Below, one piece after another: positions 1 through 6,744 of a DNA stretch of 16,497 nucleotides (position 1 is its first letter; every line of letters starts with the position of its first letter). Position numbers and translations under genes: made by a program. The notes under the pieces were generated by a model. The model made no database searches, was not told the origin of the DNA, and worked only from the letters and a program-made list of their open reading frames with translations. Source of the DNA: Spartobacteria bacterium (GTDB lineage Bacteria; Verrucomicrobiota; Verrucomicrobiia; Chthoniobacterales; UBA6821); NCBI GenBank assembly GCA_947466005.1, contig CANIBV010000022.1, positions 1 through 16,497 of the forward strand, in the 5' to 3' direction.

Positions 1-379
<379 letters not shown>

Positions 380-434
380 ACTGTCTTTGTGTTTGTTGGT
401 TCCTGTTACGCTGACGGCTATTTCATAGAATGCA

Positions 435-460
435 CCATGGCCCTCACCTGAGGTACATGG
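435..460. repeat. Nested inverted repeat in the RRM gene leader
   Basis: CCATG (435-439) pairs with CATGG (456-460), and CCTC (442-445) pairs with GAGG (450-453) inside it, leaving a four-base loop. It lies 56 bases upstream of the RRM start codon, so on the minus strand it could form a stem-loop in the 5' leader or act as an operator. It could also be chance. Confidence 0.35.
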
Positions 461-639
461 AGCAGTCCGCCCGCACAGCGGGGAACCTGCATTGACTGAT
501 TCGCTATCATCGAACTTCGAGTGTTACTCTATGGGGTTGCTTTCTTGCTTTGGCAATAGAAATTCTCCCAGTGTCGTTTTTGTCACAAGGAAAGGAGCGC
601 GCTAAAATCCCCCGCGCCAGTGAAAAACATTGCTGTTGC

Positions 640-666
640 CGCCTGATTCAGGAGGCGCGCCTTTTT
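640..666 (+). terminator. Possible intrinsic terminator or small-RNA 3' end
   Basis: CGCCT (640-644) pairs with AGGCG (653-657) across an eight-base loop. After three intervening bases (CGC) there is CCTTTTT ending at 666. The stem is short and the T-run is offset, so this is a weak candidate. If real it would end a plus-strand transcript that starts in the gene-free stretch, since no gene lies just upstream on that strand. Confidence 0.25.
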
Positions 667-839
667 AAGGCGTTGCTGGGTTTTGCGTGGAATACTTCCG
701 GCTTGCATGAAATTCTGCATGAATCTACTCGCCTTCCATGCCCATGACTTTCACGATGCGTTTGTTCAGAGATGATTCCCGCACTTCCCAAACTAGCCGT
801 CCCGGTCACATCAGTGATCACCTACTGATCGTCAAACCC

Positions 840-1256
840 ATGAAACAATTATCACTCTTTCTTTCCCTGCTTACCGTCCTGTTCCTTGCGGGATGCGCCG
901 ACACGGAGACGCCTCATCCGAAAAAGAAAAGTTCCGCCGTCACCCAGTCCAGTGACTCCCAGTTCACCGCGAACGCTGCGGCCACGAATGCAAACGCCCT
1001 TCCCGACAGCTCCCTCACGGACACCGACGGCCTCTTGACCAATGCGGTTGCCAACCCCTCCAATCCCTTTGCCACTCCGACACCGGTCCCCGTGGCCGCT
1101 CCCCGCGATCTCCCTTATGGAACTCCGGTTCCGGGCAAGCAGGGCTTCGTGACCAGTCCCCACTCGGCTTCCGCAGGGTATGTGGACGTGCGCGGGTTTC
1201 CTCCCGGCTCCGAGGTGAAGGATCCCTACTCTGGAAAAATCTTCCTGGTTCCCTGA
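840..1256 (+). CDS. Small secreted lipoprotein, function unknown
   Basis: A 138-residue protein. I chose the ATG at 840 over the in-frame ATG at 738 because it puts a classical lipoprotein signal peptide at the N-terminus: MKQ, a hydrophobic stretch (residues 4-17) and the lipobox LAGC with Cys19 as the lipidation site. A start at 738 would bury this behind 34 residues of unrelated sequence. The middle (about residues 25-95) is low-complexity, rich in Ser, Thr, Ala, Asn and Pro, and is probably a disordered linker. The last 25 residues (GYVDVRGFPPGSEVKDPYSG, then KIFLVP) look like a small conserved module that I recall from other Verrucomicrobia-like lipoproteins. The protein should be anchored to the periplasmic face of a membrane. 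It lies 18 nt upstream of tyrA and may be first in that operon. The biochemical role is not known. Confidence 0.82.
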   Translation: MKQLSLFLSLLTVLFLAGCADTETPHPKKKSSAVTQSSDSQFTANAAATNANALPDSSLTDTDGLLTNAVANPSNPFATPTPVPVAAPRDLPYGTPVPGKQGFVTSPHSASAGYVDVRGFPPGSEVKDPYSGKIFLVP

Positions 1257-1274
1257 TCCCTTGATCCGGCTCTC

Positions 1275-2174
1275 TTGAGTACTTCCGCAGGCAAGGAGGG
1301 TGGTGGTTCATTTGGCCGCGTTGCCATCTTTGGACCCGGTCTGATCGGCGGCTCAGTAGCCCTAGCCCTGCGGGCCAGGTGCCCGAAAACGGCGATCTCT
1401 ATCTGGGGACGCAATCGCGCCTGCCTTGAGGAGGTCATGAAGCGGGGTCTGGCCGATGCTGTCCACACCGATCCGGCAACCGCCGTAGCAGATGCTGATC
1501 TGGTGGTCCTCTGCACCCCGATCGGCACGATGCAGGAGCTCGCTGCATCCATCGCCCCTCACCTTGCCCCCGGCACCGTCGTCACCGATGCAGGAAGCGT
1601 GAAGGCCTGCGTGGTTGCGCAGCTTGAGCCTCTCTTGGGAAAGCAGTTCGTCGGAGCCCACCCGATGGCGGGAAGCGAACGCTCGGGTCTGGCGGCCGCA
1701 CGCTCCAATCTCTTTGAGGGGGCCCCCTGCCTAGTGACTCCGACAGAGGCAAGTGATGTGCATGCGCTTGAGCGGGTGCGTGCGTTCTGGATCTCCCTTG
1801 GCGCGCGCATCACGGAGATGCCTCCCGCCGCCCATGACCGTCTGGTCGCCCGCCTCAGCCACCTGCCTCATGCCGTTGCCTTTGCGCTGGTGAACCTGGT
1901 CGCCGATTCCCTTCCCGAGGGAGCAGGTCTGCTGGCCGGGGGGAGTTTCCACGATGCCACCCGGGTGGCCGCAAGCGATCCGGGACTCTGGACAGGCATT
2001 CTTTCCGAGAACCGTCACGAAGTGGTTGCCGCGCTCCGGGAGACATCGCAGCTTCTGAATTCTCTGGCACAACATCTGGAGGAGGCAAGAAATGACTCGA
2101 TCCTCGATTTTTTAACCCGGGCAAAGGAGCATCGCACTTCGCTTCTTTTCCCCGCTCCGGAAGAAACCCTTTAA
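1275..2174 (+). CDS. tyrA: Prephenate (or arogenate) dehydrogenase
   Basis: This 299-residue enzyme makes the tyrosine precursor by NAD(P)+-dependent oxidative decarboxylation of prephenate or arogenate. The Rossmann nucleotide-binding motif is GPGLIGGS at residues 20-27. The family motif HPMAGSERSG follows at 129-138, including catalytic-type His129. Then come HDR (187-189), SHLPH (195-199) and a SFHDATRVAASDPGLW block typical of the C-terminal helical domain. There is no chorismate mutase domain in front and no ACT domain behind, so this is the short monofunctional form without obvious tyrosine feedback control. The start is a TTG at 1275. No ATG or GTG lies in frame between it and the Rossmann strand, and no good Shine-Dalgarno is seen. 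It ends 5 nt before aroA. Prephenate versus arogenate preference cannot be read from the sequence. Confidence 0.93.
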   Translation: MSTSAGKEGGGSFGRVAIFGPGLIGGSVALALRARCPKTAISIWGRNRACLEEVMKRGLADAVHTDPATAVADADLVVLCTPIGTMQELAASIAPHLAPGTVVTDAGSVKACVVAQLEPLLGKQFVGAHPMAGSERSGLAAARSNLFEGAPCLVTPTEASDVHALERVRAFWISLGARITEMPPAAHDRLVARLSHLPHAVAFALVNLVADSLPEGAGLLAGGSFHDATRVAASDPGLWTGILSENRHEVVAALRETSQLLNSLAQHLEEARNDSILDFLTRAKEHRTSLLFPAPEETL

Positions 2175-2179
2175 CGTCC

Positions 2180-3496
2180 ATGAAAACATTTTCCGTGCAC
2201 TCCTGCGGGCCGATCCTCACCTCCATCACTGTCCCCGGAGACAAAAGCATGTCCCACCGAAGCGCCATGTTCGCCTCGCTTGCCGAGGGATGCAGCACCA
2301 TCACCGGATTTCTGGAGAGCGAGGATTGCCTCTCCACGGTCGATGCCATGAGGGCCCTTGGCGTGACGATCGAGCGCACGGGCGAGGGGACGTTCGTCGT
2401 CGAGGGAATCGGGGGTCGCTTCACTCCTCCTGCGGGTGATGTCGATTGTGGGAACTCCGGGACCACCATGCGCCTACTGTCCGGTCTCCTTGCCGCGCAA
2501 CCCTTCCGCATCCGTCTGACCGGCGACGCCTCCCTCTCCAAGCGCCCGATGGGACGGGTGATCAAGCCTCTCTCCGAGATGGGAGCGCTCTTCACGGCAG
2601 AGGGCGGCGAGGGAAAGCCGCCGCTGGTGATCGAAGGAAGTACCCTCGGCCCCCTGAAGCCTCTCTCCTATGAGATGCCGGTCGCGAGCGCGCAGGTGAA
2701 AAGCGCCGTGCTCCTTGCCGGCCTCTCCGCCGACGGCGAGACCAGTGTGATCGAGCCTGCCGCCTGCCGGGACCACACGGAACGGATGCTTCAGGAGTTT
2801 GGCGTGACCCTGAAACTCGGCGCTCCGGATGCCAATGGACGCCGTCGCATTGCCCTCAAGGGCCCCCAGCGCCTGAGGGCCCGTGATTTTGCCGTGCCGG
2901 GGGATATCTCCAGCGCGGCATTCTGGCTTGTCGCCGCCTCCGCCAAGCAGGGATCCAAAGTCCTTATCGAGGGGGTCGGCCTGAACCCGACCCGCACCGG
3001 CATCATCTCGGTCCTCCAGCGCATGGGCGCGTCGATGGAGATCACTCCCGTGGATCCCGAGGCCGCCGAACCGCTCGGCACGATCCGCGTCTCGGGAGGG
3101 GCTCTTCACGGCACGGTGATCGGCGGGGCGGAGATCCCGAATGTCATTGACGAGTTGCCCGTGCTCGCTGTCGCCGGCGCCCTCGCCCGGGGCAAAACAA
3201 TCATCCGCGACGCCAAAGAACTCCGGGTGAAGGAAACCGACCGCATCGCCGCAGTGGCGGGCAACCTGCGCGCGATGGGAGTGCCCGTGACAGAGACGGA
3301 AGATGGCATGGAGATCGAGGGAGGCCACCCACTCAAGGGAGCCCGCCTCGAATGCTTCGGCGACCACCGCATCGCCATGGCCTTTGCCATCGCGGGCCTC
3401 TTTGCCGAGGGTGAAACCGTGATCGAGGGGGTCGAGTGCGTGGCCACTTCCTATCCCACCTTCGGGGCCACGCTTGAGTCGGTCCTTGCCAGCTGA
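2180..3496 (+). CDS. aroA: 3-phosphoshikimate 1-carboxyvinyltransferase (EPSP synthase)
   Basis: A full-length 438-residue enzyme that transfers the enolpyruvyl group of PEP to shikimate-3-phosphate, the sixth step of the shikimate pathway. Motifs in order: GDKSMSHR (20-27), CGNSGTTMR (90-98, PEP-binding loop), KRPMGR (121-126), SAQVK (170-174), RDHTE (197-201), NPTR (269-272), DELP (324-327, with the catalytic-type Asp), KETDR (351-355) and GDHRIAM (394-400). The GDKS/SAQxK/RxHxE/NxTR set is the one used to define class II EPSP synthases, as opposed to the enterobacterial class I form. The glycine of the NSGT loop (Gly94) is retained. The ATG lies 5 nt after tyrA and the stop is 7 nt before cmk, so the three are almost certainly cotranscribed. 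Confidence 0.97.
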   Translation: MKTFSVHSCGPILTSITVPGDKSMSHRSAMFASLAEGCSTITGFLESEDCLSTVDAMRALGVTIERTGEGTFVVEGIGGRFTPPAGDVDCGNSGTTMRLLSGLLAAQPFRIRLTGDASLSKRPMGRVIKPLSEMGALFTAEGGEGKPPLVIEGSTLGPLKPLSYEMPVASAQVKSAVLLAGLSADGETSVIEPAACRDHTERMLQEFGVTLKLGAPDANGRRRIALKGPQRLRARDFAVPGDISSAAFWLVAASAKQGSKVLIEGVGLNPTRTGIISVLQRMGASMEITPVDPEAAEPLGTIRVSGGALHGTVIGGAEIPNVIDELPVLAVAGALARGKTIIRDAKELRVKETDRIAAVAGNLRAMGVPVTETEDGMEIEGGHPLKGARLECFGDHRIAMAFAIAGLFAEGETVIEGVECVATSYPTFGATLESVLAS

Positions 3497-3503
3497 TCAC
3501 TGC

Positions 3504-4166
3504 ATGACACGCGTCATCGCCATCGATGGTCCGGCTGCTTCGGGAAAAAGCTCGGCCTCCCGGGGCGTCGCCTCGGCGTTGGGATTTCTATTCGTCAGTT
3601 CGGGACATTTCTACCGGGCCCTCGCCTGGGGTGTGGTACGGGACAGCGTTTCCGAGGAGGCGCTTCCCCAATGGATTGGGAACCGCCGCCTCGATATCGT
3701 GGAAACCACGGGACCCGAGACGGCACAGCGCGGGGTGCAACTCATGCTCGACGGGAGTGATGCCACGCCCCATCTCTCCGATCCGGAAGTCGCCGCGAAG
3801 GTGTCGCTCCTAGCCGTCTTCCCCGAGGTGCGCGATCTGATCAACGGCCACCTCCGCGCCCTGGCCGCAAGCCACGATCTGGTCATGGAGGGACGAGACA
3901 TCGGCTCGGTTGTCTTTCCGGAGACCCCTTACAAGTTCTACCTCGATGCCTCCCCCGAGGAGAGGGCTCGCAGAAGGGCGGGCGAGGGAGCCGTTGATTC
4001 CGTTGCCGAGCGTGACCGGATCGACTCGAGCCGGGCCACGGCACCGCTGACCATTCCGAAAGGAGCCACCGTCATCGACACCACCCACCTCAATCTGAGC
4101 GAAGTGATTCATGCCGTGCTGGAGCACCTCAGGAAGCTCGGGAATTTCACCACCATTGCAAAATGA
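3504..4166 (+). CDS. cmk: Cytidylate kinase
   Basis: A 220-residue P-loop kinase that phosphorylates CMP and dCMP with ATP. The P-loop is GPAASGKS (residues 9-16), and GRDIG at 130-134 is the Cmk signature followed by the VVFPETPYKFYLDAS strand. RDRIDSSRATAPL near the C-terminus carries conserved Asp and Arg residues. Two departures from the usual pattern stand out. The [DT]-[ST]-G-A-x-YR motif reads SSGHFYR (32-38). The stretch between RARRR and RDRID is only about 11 residues, whereas I expect about 20, so the LID region looks shortened. The ATG at 3504 was chosen over an in-frame start at 3474 because the latter lies inside aroA and adds ten residues before the first beta strand. aroA-cmk adjacency is seen in many bacteria. 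Its last four bases overlap the next gene (ATGA). Confidence 0.94.
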   Translation: MTRVIAIDGPAASGKSSASRGVASALGFLFVSSGHFYRALAWGVVRDSVSEEALPQWIGNRRLDIVETTGPETAQRGVQLMLDGSDATPHLSDPEVAAKVSLLAVFPEVRDLINGHLRALAASHDLVMEGRDIGSVVFPETPYKFYLDASPEERARRRAGEGAVDSVAERDRIDSSRATAPLTIPKGATVIDTTHLNLSEVIHAVLEHLRKLGNFTTIAK

Positions 4167-4858
4167 GCTTCACCTACTACTTCTGGTACACGCTCTCGAA
4201 GATCGCCGCCCGGTTCTTCTTCAGCTTCCGCGTGGTGCATCCGGAACGGATGATCGAGGAAGGGCCGGTGATCCTGGCCTCCAATCACCAGAGTTACTTT
4301 GATCCGCCGCTCGTCGGCATCTGCTCGCGGCGCGGCGTCTACTACCTCGCCCGCAAGACGCTCCTTCAGTTGCCTCTATTGGGCAGCCTCCTTCCCCACA
4401 TCAATGTCATCCTCGTGGACCGCGATGGAAACGACATGTCGGCGCTCAAGTCGGTCATCCGCACAGTGAAATCCGGCGGCGGAGTCGTGCTCTTCCCCGA
4501 GGGAACCCGTTCCCCCGATGGCCACCTGCAACCCGGCAAGGCCGGCATCGGCCTCGTCATTGCCAAGACGCGCGCGCCGGTGCAGCCGATGAGGATCTTC
4601 GGATCTTACGAGGCGTTTCCCAAGGGTTCGGGAAAAATCACCATGGCCCCCATCACCGTTGTCGTGGGGGAGCCGATCCGATTCACGCCCGCGGAACTCG
4701 ATCCGGCAACTTACGGCGGGAATGAGCGTGCCCTCTATCAGGAACTCTCCAATCGTGTCATGGCCGCCATCGCCGACCTGCGCCTTCCTAAAGGAGAGGC
4801 CGTGCATGCGAAGGCCTTGCCAACTCTTCCCGACGCGGCGACTCTTTCCCGTTCATGA
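4163..4858 (+). CDS. plsC: 1-acylglycerol-3-phosphate O-acyltransferase (PlsC type)
   Basis: A 231-residue acyltransferase of the LPLAT/AGPAT family. The catalytic HX4D box is NHQSYFD (41-47) and the glycerol-phosphate-binding motif is FPEGTRS (111-117), at the usual distance apart. It also has a hydrophobic N-terminal part and a VILVDRDG segment before the second block. It probably acylates lysophosphatidic acid to phosphatidic acid at the inner face of the cytoplasmic membrane, though members of this family can use other acyl acceptors. The start overlaps the cmk stop (ATGA at 4163-4166) and its own stop overlaps the next start (ATGA at 4855-4858), which suggests translational coupling. A cmk-plsC neighbourhood occurs in several phyla. 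The exact substrate is inferred. Confidence 0.92.
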   Translation: MSFTYYFWYTLSKIAARFFFSFRVVHPERMIEEGPVILASNHQSYFDPPLVGICSRRGVYYLARKTLLQLPLLGSLLPHINVILVDRDGNDMSALKSVIRTVKSGGGVVLFPEGTRSPDGHLQPGKAGIGLVIAKTRAPVQPMRIFGSYEAFPKGSGKITMAPITVVVGEPIRFTPAELDPATYGGNERALYQELSNRVMAAIADLRLPKGEAVHAKALPTLPDAATLSRS

Positions 4859-5868
4859 GCCTCCAGAGTCACTTTAACACCTCGGGTCACGCCATCGTTG
4901 TCCGCGAACTGGTGAAGACATTCGGCGAGCGCCGGGCGCTCGACGGCATCTCGCTGGAAGTCCGGCAGGGAGAGCTTTTCTGCCTGCTGGGACCGAATGG
5001 CGGTGGAAAGAGCACCCTCTTCCGGGTTCTCGCGACGCTGCTGCTTCCCGATTCGGGGACTGCTGAAGTCGCGGGCCATGATGTCATTGCGGCCGCCGCT
5101 GAGGTTCGCAGCCGACTCGGCGTCGTCTTCCAGTCTCCCAGCCTCGACGGCAAGCTGACCATTCTCGAGAACCTCCGCTGCGGCGGAGCCCTCTATGGTC
5201 TGCGCGGAGCGGTACTCGAATCACGCATCACCGAGGCAACGAAGGCTCTGAACCTCACCGACCGCCTCAACGATCTGGTGGAAACACTCTCCGGCGGTCT
5301 GCAGCGGCGTGCCGAAATCGCCAAGTGCCTTCTCATCCGCCCCGACGTTCTGCTTCTGGACGAGCCCTCCACGGGTCTTGATCCGGGGGCGCGGCTCGAT
5401 CTCTGGGCGGCGCTGGAACAACTCCGCAGCGAGCACGGGGTCACCGCCCTCTGCACAACCCACCTGATGGAGGAAGCCGCTCGCGCCGACCGCGTCGGAA
5501 TCGTTAGCGCCGGCAAACTCGTTGCCCTCGGCACTCCCGAGGAGCTGACATCGGCCATCGGCGGCGACGTGATCAGTCTGGGTGTTTCCAAGGAAACCGG
5601 CGCCGACCAACTCGCCGCCACCATCACGGCAAAGACGGGCATCCCCGCCACCGTCGTCGAGGGAGAGGTCCGCATCGAGCATGCCGAGGCCTACGCCTTG
5701 GCCTCCCGTCTTGCGGGGGAATTCCCCAAGGAGATCACCTCCCTCCGCATCGCACGCCCCACGCTCGAGGATGTCTTCATCGCGCGCACCGGTCGCCTCT
5801 TCGCCGATCAGGATGTGGAGACCAATGACACTGCGGGAAAGCCCGCAGCCAAAAAGAAGAAGCGTTAA
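4855..5868 (+). CDS. ABC transporter ATP-binding protein (DrrA/ABC-2 type)
   Basis: A 337-residue ATPase with one nucleotide-binding domain (about 14-235) and a C-terminal domain typical of ABC-2 exporters such as DrrA. Walker A is GPNGGGKST (46-54; the usual GPNGAGKST has Ala in place of the middle Gly), Q-loop Gln93, signature LSGGLQ (145-150), Walker B LLLDEP (166-171), D-loop GLD, and switch His203 in TTHLMEEA. The C-terminal part includes the LEDVF element (304-308) common to this subfamily and ends in a lysine-rich tail (KKKKR). It is translationally coupled to plsC by a 4-nt overlap and precedes its permease by 29 nt. Together they should form an export pump, but the substrate (drug, lipid or polysaccharide) cannot be told. 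Confidence 0.94.
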   Translation: MSLQSHFNTSGHAIVVRELVKTFGERRALDGISLEVRQGELFCLLGPNGGGKSTLFRVLATLLLPDSGTAEVAGHDVIAAAAEVRSRLGVVFQSPSLDGKLTILENLRCGGALYGLRGAVLESRITEATKALNLTDRLNDLVETLSGGLQRRAEIAKCLLIRPDVLLLDEPSTGLDPGARLDLWAALEQLRSEHGVTALCTTHLMEEAARADRVGIVSAGKLVALGTPEELTSAIGGDVISLGVSKETGADQLAATITAKTGIPATVVEGEVRIEHAEAYALASRLAGEFPKEITSLRIARPTLEDVFIARTGRLFADQDVETNDTAGKPAAKKKKR

Positions 5869-5897
5869 TCGCGGAGACAATCAGGGAACACCACGTC

Positions 5898-6695
5898 ATG
5901 ACCAAGCCGACCCGCCTTCTCTGGACGCCAGCCATCGCCTTTTGGTGGAGGGATGTCATCCGCTTCCTGCGCCAGCGCAACAGGATCATCGGCGCGCTCG
6001 CCACCCCACTTGTCTTCTGGCTCCTCATCGGCTCCGGATTCGGCCCCTCCTTCCGCAACCCCGGCGCTGCCTCTGATGCCGGCAGCTACCTCGTCTACTT
6101 CTTTCCGGGCACTCTGGTGCTGATCATGCTTTTCACGGCAATCTTCTCCACGATCTCCGTCATCGAGGATAGGCGTGAGGGCTTCCTGCAGGGTGCCCTT
6201 GTCGCCCCTCTCTCCCCGGCAGCCATTCCTCTCGGCAAGTTCCTTGGCGGCACCACGCTCGCGGTGCTTCAGGCGGCCCTTTTCTGCGTTCTTGCTCCCT
6301 TGGCGGGCATGCCGATCGGCTGGCATCAGGTCGCGTTGCTACTACCCGCCTTCGTGCTCGTTGGCTTTGCCATGACGGGCCTTGGCTTCCTCGTTGCCTG
6401 GCCGATGGACTCCACGCAGGGGTTCCATGCGATCATGAACATTTTCCTGATGCCCCTCTGGATGATGTCGGGCGCCCTTTTCCCGATGCCTGCCGGAACG
6501 GGCTGGCTCTATTGGGTCGGCGTCCTGAATCCCGTCAGCTATGGCGTGACGGCGATCCGATCAGCCTTTGCCTCCGGCCATGGCCCGGGCCTGCCCGCCG
6601 GGTACCTCGTGGGGCTCTCGGTGACGGCCCTCTTTGCGGCGGTGATGTTCGCCATCAGCGTGAATCTCGTGGCGAAACGTTCAAGGCGAAACTAA
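5898..6695 (+). CDS. ABC-2 type transporter permease
   Basis: A 265-residue integral membrane protein with about six predicted transmembrane helices near residues 35-55, 67-90, 108-131, 142-165, 174-196 and 230-255. The cytoplasmic N-terminus, with WWRDVIRFLRQRNRI, is the typical coupling-helix region of ABC-2 permeases, and the loop with EDRREGFLQGALVAP (about 91-105) is a conserved feature of this family. It resembles DrrB/NodJ-like permeases and is surely the partner of the ATPase just upstream, acting as a dimer in the cytoplasmic membrane. The next gene starts 49 nt downstream on the same strand. Confidence 0.93.
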   Translation: MTKPTRLLWTPAIAFWWRDVIRFLRQRNRIIGALATPLVFWLLIGSGFGPSFRNPGAASDAGSYLVYFFPGTLVLIMLFTAIFSTISVIEDRREGFLQGALVAPLSPAAIPLGKFLGGTTLAVLQAALFCVLAPLAGMPIGWHQVALLLPAFVLVGFAMTGLGFLVAWPMDSTQGFHAIMNIFLMPLWMMSGALFPMPAGTGWLYWVGVLNPVSYGVTAIRSAFASGHGPGLPAGYLVGLSVTALFAAVMFAISVNLVAKRSRRN

Positions 6696-6744
6696 GGCAT
6701 CATCAGCGCATCACCGGGGATCAACCAACCAGCCATCCAAGACC

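Larger units (their letters stand above)
380..839. other. Gene-free stretch between the RRM gene and the lipoprotein gene
   Basis: No convincing coding region is seen in these 460 bases. A short open frame at 550-747 has no start context, no recognisable motif and an arbitrary composition, so I do not call it. The stretch must hold the promoters of the leftward RRM gene and the rightward lipoprotein-tyrA run, but I could not identify a good -35/-10 pair for either. Visible structure: an inverted repeat at 435-460, a TCGAA-C-TTCGA repeat around 510-520, TTGC/GCAA at 545-556, and a GC-rich hairpin followed by T5 at 640-666. Confidence 0.6.

Noticed and set aside
550..747. 65-codon open frame in the gene-free stretch
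   Set aside because: No ribosome-binding context, no motif and no signal or membrane segment. It spans the hairpin at 640-666.
738..839. N-terminal extension of the lipoprotein from the ATG at 738
   Set aside because: It would place 34 residues in front of a perfect lipoprotein signal peptide.
2474..3367. Long open frame on the minus strand opposite aroA
   Set aside because: A shadow of a GC-rich gene: the plus strand carries every EPSP synthase motif, and the minus frame has no recognisable domain.
6696..6744. SAM riboswitch before the methionine-related fusion gene
   Set aside because: The gap is 49 nt, too short for any SAM riboswitch, and no matching core is seen.
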